A stretch of DNA of 34,486 nucleotides from Clostridia bacterium. Its GTDB lineage: Bacteria > Bacillota_A > Clostridia > Christensenellales > Aristaeellaceae. The stretch covers positions 1-34,486 of the forward strand of contig JAFWQM010000133.1 in the NCBI GenBank assembly GCA_017509065.1, in the 5' to 3' direction. Position numbers and translations under genes: made by a program. Of this stretch, positions 23,665 through 32,952 are shown in pieces; the stretch's first letter is position 1, and each line of letters opens with the position of its first letter. A model generated the notes under the pieces. That model had not been told where the DNA came from and did no database searches. It saw nothing but the letters and a program-made list of their open reading frames with translations.

Positions 23665-25050
23665 TCAGAATTCCGCGCTGCCGGTGGTGCGGGGGAAGGG
23701 GAGCACGTCGCGGATGTTGGAAACGCCGGTCAGGTACATGATGAGGCGCTCGAAGCCGAGGCCGAAGCCGGCGTGGGGCGTGGTGCCGAACTTGCGCAGT
23801 TCCAGATACCACCAGTAGGAATCCATGTCCAGGCCCAGTTCTTTGATGCGGGCTTCCAGCACGTCCAGGCGCTCCTCGCGCTGGCTGCCGCCGATCAGCT
23901 CACCGATGCCGGGCACCAGCACGTCCACGGCGGCAACGGTCTTGCCGTCGTCGTTCTGGCGCATGTAGAAGGCCTTGATTTCCTTGGGATAGTTGTACAC
24001 GCACACGGGGCAGCCGAAATGTTCCTCGGCCAGGAAGCGCTCGTGTTCGGTCTGGATGTCCATGCCCCAGTGGACGGGATACTCAAACTGCTTGTCGGCT
24101 TTCAGCAGGATGTCGATGGCGTCAGTGTAGGAAACGCGGGCGAACTTGCTGTTCACCACGTGCTGCAAGCGCTCGATGAGGCCCTTGTCCACGAAGCTGT
24201 TGAGGAATTCCATTTCCTCGGGGGCCTTCGCCAGCACGTCGGCGATGACGTACTTGAGCATGTCCTCGGCCAGCTCCATATCGTCCTCCAGGTCGGCGAA
24301 GGCGATTTCCGGCTCGATCATCCAGAACTCCGCCGCGTGGCGGGGAGTGTAGGACTTTTCGGCGCGGAAGGTGGGGCCGAAGGTGTACACATTGCGGAAC
24401 GCCTGGGCGAAGCATTCCACGTTCAGCTGGCCGGACACGGTCAGGTTGGCGGGCTTGCCGAAGAAGTCTTCCTTGTCCAGCACCTTGCCGTCTTCTCCCT
24501 TGGGCAGGTTGTTGAGATCCAGGGTGGTGACCCGGAACATCTCCCCCGCGCCCTCGCAGTCGGAGGCGGTGATGAGGGGGGTATGTACGTACACGAAGTT
24601 CCGCTCCGCAAAGAAGGCGTGAATGGCCTGCGCGGCCAGGGAGCGGATGCGGAACACGGCGCTGAACAGATTGGTGCGGGGGCGCAGATGGGCTTGCGTG
24701 CGCAGGTATTCCACGGTGTGGCGCTTCTTCTGCATGGGGTAGCTGGGGTCGCACGCGCCGACCACGGTAACTTTCGTGGCCTTGATTTCAAAGGGCTGCT
24801 GCGCTTCGGGCGTCAGGGCCAGCGTGCCGGTCACTTCGATGGCGCTGCCCAAGGTGATCTTCACCACGTCGGCGAAGTTGGAAAGGTTCTGCTCGCATAC
24901 GATCTGCACGCTCTTAAAGAACGTGCCGTCGTTGAGGGCGATAAATGCGAAAGCCTTACTGTCGCGCACCGTGCGCACCCAGCCGGATACGGTCACTTCC
25001 GCGCCGTCCTGGGGCGTCTCACGGAACAGCGAACGAACGGAATAGTTCAT
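23665..25050 (-). CDS. asnS: Asparaginyl-tRNA synthetase
   Basis: A 461-residue class IIb enzyme that charges tRNA(Asn). The N-terminal OB-fold (about 12-110) has [20 protein letters not shown] and binds the anticodon. Motif 2 is [20 protein letters not shown], and motif 3 is [15 protein letters not shown] with the closing LPFPRT of AsnRS. The active-site text [14 protein letters not shown] fits AsnRS rather than AspRS. The ATG at 25050 has GGAGG at 8 nt; a further ATG lies inside that site. No T-box pattern is visible upstream, where repeats occupy the space. Confidence 0.96.
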   Translation of the reverse strand: MNYSVRSLFRETPQDGAEVTVSGWVRTVRDSKAFAFIALNDGTFFKSVQIVCEQNLSNFADVVKITLGSAIEVTGTLALTPEAQQPFEIKATKVTVVGACDPSYPMQKKRHTVEYLRTQAHLRPRTNLFSAVFRIRSLAAQAIHAFFAERNFVYVHTPLITASDCEGAGEMFRVTTLDLNNLPKGEDGKVLDKEDFFGKPANLTVSGQLNVECFAQAFRNVYTFGPTFRAEKSYTPRHAAEFWMIEPEIAFADLEDDMELAEDMLKYVIADVLAKAPEEMEFLNSFVDKGLIERLQHVVNSKFARVSYTDAIDILLKADKQFEYPVHWGMDIQTEHERFLAEEHFGCPVCVYNYPKEIKAFYMRQNDDGKTVAAVDVLVPGIGELIGGSQREERLDVLEARIKELGLDMDSYWWYLELRKFGTTPHAGFGLGFERLIMYLTGVSNIRDVLPFPRTTGSAEF

Positions 25051-25070
25051 GGGATTTACCTCCATTTTTG

Positions 25071-25112
25071 AGTTTATAGTTCATAGTTTATAGTTCTAAG
25101 TTTTTAGTTCTA
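25071..25112. repeat. Heptad array H2, left arm
   Basis: Six tandem 7-mers AGTTTAT-AGTTCAT-AGTTTAT-AGTTCTA-AGTTTTT-AGTTCTA sit directly upstream of the asnS ribosome binding site. A likely partner arm, ATAGAAC-TCAGAAC, is at about 25400-25413, on the far side of the palindrome at 25174-25339. Confidence 0.75.
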
Positions 25113-25173
25113 CAGTAAACTAAATAATATGTTGCATTTTATCTCAAGAAACAATGAATCATCCAAGATATAC

Positions 25174-25339
25174 TGTCATCCTGACCGGAGCGGAGGCGAG
25201 AGCCGCAGCGGAGTGGAAGGATCTGAAAGATTGATTACCAGTTGCTTGTTTGAATGCGTTACTATAAGATCCTACCCGCCTACGGCGGGCGCAAGCGAAC
25301 GATCCGTTCCGCTCCCGCTCCACTTCGCTCAGGATGACA
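25174..25339. repeat. Palindromic repeat with TGTCATCCTGA ends
   Basis: In the 371 nt gap between asnS and glk. It starts TGTCATCCTGACCGGAGCGG and ends CACTTCGCTCAGGATGACA, its approximate reverse complement. A small inner hairpin CCCGCC-TAC-GGCGGG lies near 25276-25290. This resembles widespread small palindromic intergenic elements; it carries no gene. It seems to be inserted between the two arms of heptad array H2. Confidence 0.75.
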
Positions 25340-25421
25340 ATGATGATTTCCCTCATGGATTTCTTTCTTAGCAAAGTGAAATTATTATTGTCGTTTGCTA
25401 TAGAACTCAGAACTGAAATAC

Positions 25422-26366
25422 TTACTTCCCCAGCATCGCCGCGCCGACGATACCGGCTTCGTTGCCGAGCTTTGCCAGGGCCAGCCTGGGGAGCGGCAGG
25501 GCCTTAAACATCTGGTAGCGCGGCAGCAGCGCCGCCACCCTGTCCAGCAGGAAGCTGCCCGCATGGCTCAGCCCGCCGCCCAGCACGATGATATCCGGGT
25601 CGAAGAACGCGGTGATGTTATTGATCGCCATCGCCAGGTATCGCACGAACGAATTGAATACCCGGAGGGCGGACGCATCACCTTCCTTCGCGGCGTCAAT
25701 CACCAGCTTGGCGTTGACCCGGTTGATATCCCCGCCCGCTTTTTTCAGAATGGCGGTGTCGGGGAAGGAATAGCACTCCTGCTTGGCCATGCGGATGATT
25801 GCCGTGGCGGAGCAGTAGCGCTCCACGCAGCCGTTGTTGCCGCAGGTGCAGGGCGCGCCGTCAGGCACCAGCGTCATATGGCCGATCTCGCCCGCGCGGC
25901 CGTGCGCCCCGGACCAGGGGCGGCCGTTGATCACGATGCCGCCGCCCACGCCCGTACCCAGCGTGAGCATCACGCTGCTTTTGTACCCGGCGCTGACGCC
26001 AAAATAACTTTCGGCCAGGGCGGCCACGTTGGCGTCGTTGTCGATGAACACGGGCTTGTTGATGTATTTCTGCATCTCGTCCCGCAGCGGCACGCCGATC
26101 CAGCCAAGGTTGGTGCAGTTGAACACCACGCCGCTGTCTCCGTCCGCCACGCCGGGAATGCCGATGCCGATGGAGGCAATGTCCGCTTCGGTCAGGCCGG
26201 CCTTGGTAACGGCCTTCATAACGCAGGCCGCCATGTCCCGGATCACTTCCTGATAGGGGCGCTGCGCCAGGGTTTTGGCGTTGGTCTCCGAAAGGATGGA
26301 GCCCGCTTCGCTCACCACGCCCACGGCGATGTTCGTTCCGCCCAGATCAATGCCGATGTAGACCAT
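25422..26366 (-). CDS. glk: ROK-family glucokinase
   Basis: A 314-residue sugar kinase that makes glucose-6-phosphate from ATP. The phosphate motif is IDLGGTNIAVGVV (about 6-18), with sugar and catalytic contacts at VFIDNDANVAALAE and GTGVGGGIVINGRPWSGAHG. The ROK zinc motif is HMTLVPDGAPCTCGNNGCVE. GGAGG lies about 7-8 nt before the ATG. It follows hprK on the same strand with a gap of 208 nt that contains heptad arrays. ROK kinases can be repressors, but there is no DNA-binding domain here. Glucokinase is the most likely role, with other hexoses possible. Confidence 0.9.
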   Translation of the reverse strand: MVYIGIDLGGTNIAVGVVSEAGSILSETNAKTLAQRPYQEVIRDMAACVMKAVTKAGLTEADIASIGIGIPGVADGDSGVVFNCTNLGWIGVPLRDEMQKYINKPVFIDNDANVAALAESYFGVSAGYKSSVMLTLGTGVGGGIVINGRPWSGAHGRAGEIGHMTLVPDGAPCTCGNNGCVERYCSATAIIRMAKQECYSFPDTAILKKAGGDINRVNAKLVIDAAKEGDASALRVFNSFVRYLAMAINNITAFFDPDIIVLGGGLSHAGSFLLDRVAALLPRYQMFKALPLPRLALAKLGNEAGIVGAAMLGK

Positions 26367-26439
26367 TGTTCTTGCCTCCGGCTCTTTTTGTAGAATAGGT
26401 ACATAAAAAGATGAATCTTCGCAAAATAGGAAAGACGAG

Positions 26440-26568
26440 AGTTCAGAGTTCAGAGTTCAGATTTATATACTTCAACAGTCGCAGGCGCTATTTTGTCTGC
26501 ACATTATCAACTGTACTCTGTACTCTCCTTTTCCTCTCCATAGGAATCAATGTCTAATCCCTATTCCC
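26440..26568. repeat. Heptad-array inverted repeat H3
   Basis: The left array is three copies of AGTTCAG (26440-26460). The right array is two copies of CTGTACT then CTCC (26511-26528), an approximate inverse of the left. A second heptad pair TAATCCC-TATTCCC follows at 26555-26568. The same kind of 7-mer text (GGGAATA-GGGAGAA in minus sense) continues into the last codons of hprK. Confidence 0.7.
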
Positions 26569-26574
26569 TGTTTC

Positions 26575-27489
26575 TTACTTCTCCCTATTCCCCAGCCCCA
26601 ATCTTCTGTCCAGCTCCAGGGGGGCGGAATAGCCCATTTGTTTCAGGGAGAAGTTCCGCGCGGCGACCTCAATGACCACGGCCACGTTGCGGCCCGGGCG
26701 GACCGGCAGCACGACCTGGGGCACGCGCACGTCCATGATGGTGGTGAAATCCTCCGTCAGCCCCAGCCGGTCGTAGGCCTTGTTTTCCTTCCAGGGCTCC
26801 AGATGGATGATCATGTCGATGGTCTTGCTGGTCAGCACAGCGCTGATGCCGTACATGGCCTTGATGTCGATAATGCCGATCCCGCGGATCTCCATCAGAT
26901 GGCGCACCATCTCCGGCGCTTCGCCGATGAGGCGGTTTTCCGTGATGCGGCACACGTCCACCACGTCGTCCGCCACCAGCTGATGGCCGCGGCGAACCAG
27001 CTCCAGCGCGGCCTCGCTCTTCCCCACGCCGCTCTCGCCGGTGATCAGCACGCCCATGCCGTACACGTCCACCAGCACGCCGTGCAGCGTGGCGCGGGGG
27101 GCCAGGCAGCGGTTCAGATAATTCATGGCGTTCGCGATAAAGCGGGTGGTCACCTGCGGCGTGCGCAGCAACGCTGTGTCGTATTTGGCGGCAAGCTCCA
27201 TCATATCGTGGGAAGGCAGCATGCCGCGGCAGACAATCATGCAGGGAACATGATACGAAAAAAACGCTTCCAACCGCTTTCGGCGCACATCCGCTGTCAG
27301 GGATTCCAGATAGCTCATTTCCGTCAGCCCCACCACCTGGGGCCAATCATGGGGAAAATGCTCGTAAAAGCCGACGAATTGCAGCCCGGGCCGGTTGAAT
27401 TCAGCGGCGTGAATGTCCCATTCCGTTTGCTTGGAGGGACTGAGCACCTGCAAATTCAGGTTTTTGATAAAATCCTGGGCGTTGATCAT
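26575..27489 (-). CDS. hprK: HPr kinase/phosphorylase
   Basis: A 304-residue bifunctional enzyme that phosphorylates Ser46 of HPr, the master switch of carbon catabolite repression with CcpA. The catalytic domain has the P-loop GESGVGKS (151-158), the upstream His136 (LHGVLVDVYGMGV) and the HprK signature EIRGIGIIDIKAMYG at about 200-215. The length is close to the B. subtilis 310. The ATG at 27489 has GGAGG 7 nt before it; an upstream extension of the frame is not family-like. The last residues (GLGNREK) are encoded in a heptad repeat. It lies 37 nt after a CapA-like gene. Confidence 0.95.
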   Translation of the reverse strand: MINAQDFIKNLNLQVLSPSKQTEWDIHAAEFNRPGLQFVGFYEHFPHDWPQVVGLTEMSYLESLTADVRRKRLEAFFSYHVPCMIVCRGMLPSHDMMELAAKYDTALLRTPQVTTRFIANAMNYLNRCLAPRATLHGVLVDVYGMGVLITGESGVGKSEAALELVRRGHQLVADDVVDVCRITENRLIGEAPEMVRHLMEIRGIGIIDIKAMYGISAVLTSKTIDMIIHLEPWKENKAYDRLGLTEDFTTIMDVRVPQVVLPVRPGRNVAVVIEVAARNFSLKQMGYSAPLELDRRLGLGNREK

Positions 27490-27526
27490 GCGATGCCTCC
27501 GAAAAAACGCTGATAAGAAATCGGAA

Positions 27527-28648
27527 TTACCGGAACACCGATGCGGGGATAAAGTCCTGCAGCGCGCCGATGCCCTCCACAAAGGGATTCACCTTGAGGT
27601 TCCCGGGCGTGCGGTCGCGCATGATGGATTTCATCACGAATTCCGCGTCCTTGCCGGTGGCGGGATAAGGCTGGTAGTAGTTGCGAAGCTCGCCGCCCTT
27701 GTCCTTCCCGGCGGCGATGACGCAGGGGATGATGTTCAGCTGATGGCCCAGATACTTGTTGTTTTCGTCAAAGGATAAAGTGAACTGGGCGATGTATGTA
27801 TAATTGGTGGGCTCGCCCATGGCGTTGTTCTTGATTTTGGAATTGCCGCCGAACACGAAATTGCCCAGTCCCCACAGGATCGTCCTGTCCCCGTCCAGGC
27901 GGATACCCTGGATGGTGTGGGCGTGGTTGCATACGATCAGGTCGCAGCCGAAGTCCAGCATCTTGCCGACCAGCTTATCCTGGCCGCCGCCGCGGTCGTA
28001 GCGCACGTCGTATTCGATGCCCGCGTGCGGATAGCCGATGATGATGTCGCAGTTCTGGGCACGGAGCTGCTCGAACGCGGCGGACAGGATGCCCAGCTTG
28101 TCCCACCAGCTTTTTTCGTACATGGACACAAAGCCGATTTTGATGCCGTCTTTTTCAAACACAAAGACGTGGTTGAATTCGTTTTCCGAGCCGAACCAGC
28201 CGATGCCGTTCGCGTTCAGCGTGTCGATGGTGGACTGCAGGCCGGCCAGGCCGTAGTCCATGGAATGATTGTTGCCAAGGGAGCAGGCTTCGACGCTGGC
28301 GTTTAACAGCATCTGCACATAGCTCGTGTCGCCGCGGAAGGCATAGGTCTTTTTCGCGCGGCCTGCGTCGGAGTTGTACAGCGTGCCTTCCAGGTTGATC
28401 ACGGTCAGGTCGTCCTGCGCGAAAATATCCCGCACCTTTTCAAAAGGATAGTCGATGCCATACTGCTGCACATAAGCGTCAAAGCCTGTGGCCTTGCCGC
28501 GCTCGCGGTCGTCGATGCCCAGGGTGCAGTCCCCGGCGAAGGTGATCACGATCTGCTTGGGAGCCTCGTATTTGACCGCGTCGGCCTGCGCGAACGGCAC
28601 GCAGGAAACAATCAGGATCAGCGTCAAAAGGAAAGCGATTCGGCGCAT
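27527..28648 (-). CDS. Exported CapA-family (PGA_cap) metallophosphatase-like protein
   Basis: A 373-residue secreted protein with signal peptide to about residue 22 (VPFAQA). The calcineurin-like fold motifs are FAGDCTLGID, INLEGTL, SLGNNHSMDYG, IIGYPHAGIEYD and NHAHTIQG, as in CapA-type poly-gamma-glutamate capsule proteins. The Asp, Asn and His ligands for metal are present. No capB or capC is nearby, so it is probably a wall or envelope phosphohydrolase of unknown substrate. Good AAAGGAG site upstream. It has its own promoter and is close enough to hprK for read-through. Confidence 0.85.
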   Translation of the reverse strand: MRRIAFLLTLILIVSCVPFAQADAVKYEAPKQIVITFAGDCTLGIDDRERGKATGFDAYVQQYGIDYPFEKVRDIFAQDDLTVINLEGTLYNSDAGRAKKTYAFRGDTSYVQMLLNASVEACSLGNNHSMDYGLAGLQSTIDTLNANGIGWFGSENEFNHVFVFEKDGIKIGFVSMYEKSWWDKLGILSAAFEQLRAQNCDIIIGYPHAGIEYDVRYDRGGGQDKLVGKMLDFGCDLIVCNHAHTIQGIRLDGDRTILWGLGNFVFGGNSKIKNNAMGEPTNYTYIAQFTLSFDENNKYLGHQLNIIPCVIAAGKDKGGELRNYYQPYPATGKDAEFVMKSIMRDRTPGNLKVNPFVEGIGALQDFIPASVFR

Positions 28649-28722
28649 AGGGGTCTCCTTTCAAAATAAAAAACAAATTGCGGAAAAAGCAAACGCAGTT
28701 CCGCTGAAAGAATTACCTATTT

Positions 28723-28752
28723 AATATATCGCAGAATGGGGGTTTCTGTCAA
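28723..28752 (-). promoter_or_regulatory. Sigma-A promoter of the capA-like gene
   Basis: On the minus strand TTGACA (28747-28752), an 18 nt spacer and TATATT (28723-28728). The ATG at 28648 is about 74 nt beyond the -10. Confidence 0.75.
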
Positions 28753-28778
28753 TCCCCGGATTTTGTAGAGCCATCGTG

Positions 28779-29070
28779 AACGCATGAATGAACAAACTGT
28801 TAATAGAGGGCCCCCAAAGGCTTCCCCTTGAGGGGAAGCTGTCAGGCGCGGAGCCAAGAAAAAACACTGAATGAAAGTCAATTCGCGCCTGACTGATGAG
28901 GTGATGTTGGCATTTATTCAAGTTTCTTGACTGCATCTCAACAAATCACCTCATCCGAGCCGCGCGAAAACGATTGGTTTCTCCCATGAAGTAAGTTCCG
29001 CGCGGCCCACCTTCCCCTCGAGGGGAAGGCTTTTGGTCGGTCTTGCTTACAGTTTGTTCATTCATGCGTT
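28779..29070. mobile_element. MITE-like 292 bp non-coding element
   Basis: In the 583 nt gap between uvrA and the capA-like gene. The terminal inverted repeats are CGCATGAATGAACAAACTGT at 28781-28800 and its perfect inverse at 29049-29068, extended two bases outward on each side. Inside are CTTCCCCTTGAGGGGAAG and CTTCCCCTCGAGGGGAAG hairpins, and GATGAGGTGAT / ATCACCTCATC inverted copies. No protein is encoded. No clear target duplication is seen at the edges. The rest of the gap holds heptad array H4. Confidence 0.75.
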
Positions 29071-29122
29071 TGCCTTGTTTGCAGAGCCTGGAGAAAAAAC
29101 GAAGCAAATCATGAGCAGGCAA

Positions 29123-29214
29123 AGTTCAGAGTACAGATTGAAATGACCAGCCAGGTATACCCATGCATGGCGGAAACACTATCTAATCTGTACTCTGAAC
29201 TCTGTACACTGTTC
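29123..29214. repeat. Heptad-array inverted repeat H4
   Basis: The left arm AGTTCAG-AGTACAG-ATT (29123-29139) is the exact inverse of AATCTGTACTCTGAACT (29185-29201), which continues in 7-mers TCTGTAC-TCTGAAC-TCTGTAC-ACTGTTC (29187-29214). It lies 18 nt from the uvrA stop. Confidence 0.75.
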
Positions 29215-29231
29215 TCTCGATCTCCACGTTT

Positions 29232-32039
29232 TTACAGTATTCCCTTCAAAAACTGCCCCGTATAGCTCTTCCTGACCTTTGCCACATCCTCGGGCGCGCC
29301 TTTCGCCACAACGGTGCCGCCGCCGTCGCCGCCCTCGGGGCCGAGGTCGATGATATAGTCGGCGGTCTTGATGACGTCCAGGTTGTGTTCGATCACGAGG
29401 ACGGTATTGCCCGCGTCGGTGAGGCGCTGGAGCACTTTGATGAGCCGGTTTACGTCATCCATGTGCAGGCCGGTGGTGGGCTCGTCGAGCAGCACCAGGG
29501 TCTTGCCGGTAGCGCGTCGGCTGAGCTCCGTCGCCAGCTTCACGCGCTGGGCCTCGCCGCCGGAGAGGGTGGTGCTGGGCTGGCCGAGCTTCATGTAGCC
29601 AAGGCCCACGTCATACAGCGTGCGCAGCTTCTGCATAATCGCGGGATGCGCCTCAAACACGCCCATGGCCTCCTCCACGGTCAAATCAAGAACATCCGCG
29701 ATGGACAGTCCCCGGTACTTGACCTCCAAGGTTTCGCGGTTGTAGCGCTTGCCGCGGCAGACCTCGCAGGGCACGTAAATGTCCGCCATGAAGTGCATCT
29801 CGATTTTCAGCAGCCCGTCGCCGGAGCAGGCCTCGCACCGCCCGCCCTTCACGTTGAAGGAGAAGCGGTTTTCCTTGTAACCCCTGATTTTCGCCTCGGG
29901 CAGCTGGGCGAACACCTTGCGGATCATGTCGAACAGGCCGGTGTAGGTGGCGGGGTTGGAGCGGGGCGTGCGGCCGATGGGCGACTGGTCGATGCTGATG
30001 ATCTTATCCAGCCTCTCCCAGCCCTCGATGCCGTCATAGTCCGCTTTCCGGGGCCGGGCGCGGTTGAGCAGATGCGCCAGCGCGCCGTAAAGGATCGCAT
30101 TCACCAGGCTGCTCTTGCCGCTGCCGGAAACGCCCGTCACGCAGCAGAACACGCCCAGGGGAAATTCCACGTCGATGTTCTTTAAATTGTGCTCTCTGGC
30201 TCCGCGAACGGTGAGCCAGCCCGTGGGCGGGCGGCGCTTTGCGGGCACGGGGATTCTTTTCTTTCCGCTTAAATACTGGCCGGTGATGGACTCGGGGCAG
30301 GCCATCACGTCCTGAATCGTGCCCTGGGCGACCACCTTTCCCCCATGCTCGCCCGCGCCCGGCCCGATGTCCACCAGGTAGTCCGCGCTGCGGAGGGTCT
30401 CCTCGTCGTGCTCCACCACGATCAGGGTGTTGCCCAGTTCCTGCAAATGCCGCAGCGTTTTCAGCAGCCGCGCGTTGTCCCGCTGGTGCAGGCCGATGGA
30501 GGGCTCGTCCAGGATGTACAGCACGCCCACCAGGCCGCTGCCGATCTGCGTCGCCAGACGAATCCGCTGCGCCTCCCCGCCGGACAGGGTGGCGGCGGCA
30601 CGGGACAAAGTTAAATAATCCAAGCCCACGTCGCACAGGAACCCGAGCCGGGCGTTCACTTCCCGCAGGATCGGCGCGGCGATCATGCCGTCCTTTTCCC
30701 CGAAGGTGAGGCCGTCCAGGAAGGCCCTGGTCTTTTGAATGTTCCATTCGCTGATTTCAGCGATATTCCTGTCCCCCACCGTCACGGCCAGGGATTCGGG
30801 CTTGAGCCTGCGGCCCTTGCAGACGGGACAGGTCTCATGGGCCATGTATTCCTCGTATGCCGCCTTCATGCCCTCGCTCTGGGTCTCCTGATAGCGGCGC
30901 TCCAGGGAGGGGATGACGCCCTCGAAGGTGGTCTGGTAGGTGCCGGATTCAAAAACGATTTTCAGTTTTTTATCGCCGGTGCCATACAGGATCTTGTCCT
31001 TCGCCTCCTGCGGCAGCGCGTAAAACGGCGTGTCCATGGAGAAGCCGTAGGCGTCCGCCACGGCCTGGAACATACTGTGGGCGGCGGAGTTGCCTTCGCT
31101 GCTGTTCCAGCCCATGCAGGAAACGGCCCCTTCGTTTAAGGACTTGCTGGGGTCGGGCACCACCAGGTCGGGGCTGACCTTCATGGTCTCTCCCAGGCCG
31201 GAGCAGTGGGGGCAGGCCCCGTAGGGGTTGTTGAAGGAGAACATGCGGGGGGCCAGCTCCTCGATGTTCACGCCGCAGTCCGGGCAGGCGTAGTTCTGGG
31301 AAAACATGATTTCCTCGTTGCTGGGCGTAAGTAAAGCGCAGGCCAGGCCGCCGCTCTGCTTCATGGCGGTTTCCAGGCTGTCGGTCAAGCGCTGCTGGAT
31401 GCCGGAGCGCACTACCAGGCGGTCTACCACCAGGTCGATCTGGTGCTTCTTCTGCTTGTCCAGGATGGGCGCGTCCTCCAGCTCGAACATTTCCCCGTCG
31501 ATGCGGGCGCGGACGAAGCCGCTCTTGCGGGCGTCCTCCATGAGCTTCGTGTGCTCGCCCTTCCGCGCGCGGACGACGGGAGCCAGTATCTGGATTCGCT
31601 GGCCTTCTGGCAGGGCGGTCAGGGCGTCCACCATCTGGTCCACCGTCTGCTGCTTGATCTCCTTGCCGCACTTGGGGCAGTGGGGCACGCCGGTGCGGGC
31701 GTAGAGCAGGCGCAGGTAGTCATGGATTTCCGTCACCGTGCCCACGGTGGAGCGAGGGTTTTTCGCGGTGGTTTTCTGGTCGATGGAGATGGCGGGCGAC
31801 AGGCCCTCGATGCTGTCCACGTCCGGCTTGTCCATCTGGCCCAGGAACATGCGGGCGTAGCTGGACATGCTTTCCACATAGCGCCGCTGGCCCTCGGCGT
31901 AAATCGTGTCGAACGCCAGGGAGGATTTGCCGCTCCCGCTCAGCCCCGTGAACACCACCAGCTTGTCCCGCGGCACGGTGATGCTCACGTTCTTTAAGTT
32001 GTGCTCCCGCGCGCCCCGCACGATGATTTTGTCTTCCAT
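29232..32039 (-). CDS. uvrA: Excinuclease ABC subunit A
   Basis: A 935-residue DNA-damage sensor of nucleotide excision repair. It has two ABC modules: Walker [16 protein letters not shown] near residue 35 and [12 protein letters not shown] in the second half. The signature LSGGEAQR occurs twice. Zinc-binding Cys pairs are seen at [15 protein letters not shown] with CPHCSG, and at CEACSGDG with CEVCRGKR. The length is normal for UvrA (about 940). GGAGG lies 5-6 nt before the ATG. UvrB is not in the window. A promoter with a LexA-type box lies just upstream. Confidence 0.98.
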   Translation of the reverse strand: MEDKIIVRGAREHNLKNVSITVPRDKLVVFTGLSGSGKSSLAFDTIYAEGQRRYVESMSSYARMFLGQMDKPDVDSIEGLSPAISIDQKTTAKNPRSTVGTVTEIHDYLRLLYARTGVPHCPKCGKEIKQQTVDQMVDALTALPEGQRIQILAPVVRARKGEHTKLMEDARKSGFVRARIDGEMFELEDAPILDKQKKHQIDLVVDRLVVRSGIQQRLTDSLETAMKQSGGLACALLTPSNEEIMFSQNYACPDCGVNIEELAPRMFSFNNPYGACPHCSGLGETMKVSPDLVVPDPSKSLNEGAVSCMGWNSSEGNSAAHSMFQAVADAYGFSMDTPFYALPQEAKDKILYGTGDKKLKIVFESGTYQTTFEGVIPSLERRYQETQSEGMKAAYEEYMAHETCPVCKGRRLKPESLAVTVGDRNIAEISEWNIQKTRAFLDGLTFGEKDGMIAAPILREVNARLGFLCDVGLDYLTLSRAAATLSGGEAQRIRLATQIGSGLVGVLYILDEPSIGLHQRDNARLLKTLRHLQELGNTLIVVEHDEETLRSADYLVDIGPGAGEHGGKVVAQGTIQDVMACPESITGQYLSGKKRIPVPAKRRPPTGWLTVRGAREHNLKNIDVEFPLGVFCCVTGVSGSGKSSLVNAILYGALAHLLNRARPRKADYDGIEGWERLDKIISIDQSPIGRTPRSNPATYTGLFDMIRKVFAQLPEAKIRGYKENRFSFNVKGGRCEACSGDGLLKIEMHFMADIYVPCEVCRGKRYNRETLEVKYRGLSIADVLDLTVEEAMGVFEAHPAIMQKLRTLYDVGLGYMKLGQPSTTLSGGEAQRVKLATELSRRATGKTLVLLDEPTTGLHMDDVNRLIKVLQRLTDAGNTVLVIEHNLDVIKTADYIIDLGPEGGDGGGTVVAKGAPEDVAKVRKSYTGQFLKGIL

Positions 32040-32071
32040 GCTGCCCTCCCGTTGCTTCTCATTGCTGCTTC

Positions 32072-32100
32072 ATTATAGCACATTTGTTCCCCTTTGTGAA
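32072..32100 (-). promoter_or_regulatory. Extended -10 sigma-A promoter of uvrA
   Basis: On the minus strand TTCACA (32095-32100), a 17 nt spacer and TATAAT (32072-32077), with TGC directly before it (extended -10). It is 33 nt from the ATG. Confidence 0.85.
32078..32089. promoter_or_regulatory. LexA (SOS) box candidate at uvrA
   Basis: The minus-strand site GAACAAATGTGC matches the GAAC-N4-GTTC pattern at seven of eight fixed bases. It fills the spacer between -35 and -10, where a repressor would block the promoter. Confidence 0.6.
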
Positions 32101-32175
32101 GGGCCAAGGCGGCTCTTTTTTGACCTGATTTTGCGATAGAATAGAAGCGGATAAAACGAAACGGAGGACAAAAGC

Positions 32176-32952
32176 ATGGCGCGTTCGCATTTGAAGGTGT
32201 ACATGGATTTTGAGGAACGGGCTGCGGCGCTGAACGACGAGGAAAAGGGCCGGCTTTTGCTGGCGATGCATCGCTATGCCCGGGACGGACAGGAACCCAA
32301 GCTGGAGGGAAACGAGCGCTTCGTGTGGCCCATCTTCAAAATGATGGTGGATCGGGACATCGAAGCCTACGAATCCACCGTGGAAAAGGGCAAACTGGGC
32401 GGCAGGCCGAAAAAAGCAAAAGACAAAGAAAAAAACCTGAAGAAACCTGACGAAACCCAAAATAACCTGACGAAACCGGAAGAAACCAAGAAAGAAGAAA
32501 TAAAGAAAGAAGAAAAAGGAAAAAAGAAAGAAGAGAGAAGAGAAACGAAAAAAGAGCCCCCCTCTTGCGAGGGGGAGTCCGAGGGGGCGGCGGCGGGTTT
32601 TGAGGATTTCTGGCACATCTATCCCAGGAAACAGGGCCGGCAGGACGCCCGGGCAGCCTGGGATAACCTGGCCCCGGATGAAGCGCTGATTGCCCGCATG
32701 CAGGCCGCCATCCAGGCGCAGCGGCAGAGCGACCAGTGGACGCGCGAGGGCGGGCGCTATATTCCCCTGCCCGCCACCTGGCTGTCCGGCAGGCGCTGGG
32801 AGGACGAGGCTGGGCCCGCGTCGGCAGTGGCAAAGCCGAAAACGGTGTCGGAGCAGCAGTACACCCAGCGCGCTTACACGGAAGAACAGCTGCTGGCCGT
32901 TTCCGACGACCTGCTGGAGGAGGCGCGGAGATACAAAAGCGCTTCACTGTGA
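32176..32952 (+). CDS. Phage-replisome-organiser-like protein (DUF6291-type N-terminus)
   Basis: A 258-residue protein. Residues 1-75 (FEERAAALNDEEKGRLLLAM, then FVWPIFKMMVDRDIEAYE, ending KGGRPKK-like text) resemble DUF6291 domains found in prophage replication genes. A long Lys/Glu-rich segment spans about 78-130 and is encoded by an A-rich purine tract. Residues about 145-210 (FWHIYPRKQGRQDARAAW, then IPLPATWLSGRRWED) resemble the conserved tail of phage replisome organisers. No other phage gene is nearby, so it is probably a solitary remnant or a domesticated gene. GGAGG lies 8-9 nt before the ATG. It faces uvrA and its 3' end overlaps the HEPN gene by 9 nt. Confidence 0.7.
   Translation: MARSHLKVYMDFEERAAALNDEEKGRLLLAMHRYARDGQEPKLEGNERFVWPIFKMMVDRDIEAYESTVEKGKLGGRPKKAKDKEKNLKKPDETQNNLTKPEETKKEEIKKEEKGKKKEERRETKKEPPSCEGESEGAAAGFEDFWHIYPRKQGRQDARAAWDNLAPDEALIARMQAAIQAQRQSDQWTREGGRYIPLPATWLSGRRWEDEAGPASAVAKPKTVSEQQYTQRAYTEEQLLAVSDDLLEEARRYKSASL

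Noticed and set aside
25051..25421. T-box riboswitch upstream of asnS
   Set aside because: No TGGNACCGCG-type box and no specifier loop visible; the region is filled with repeats.
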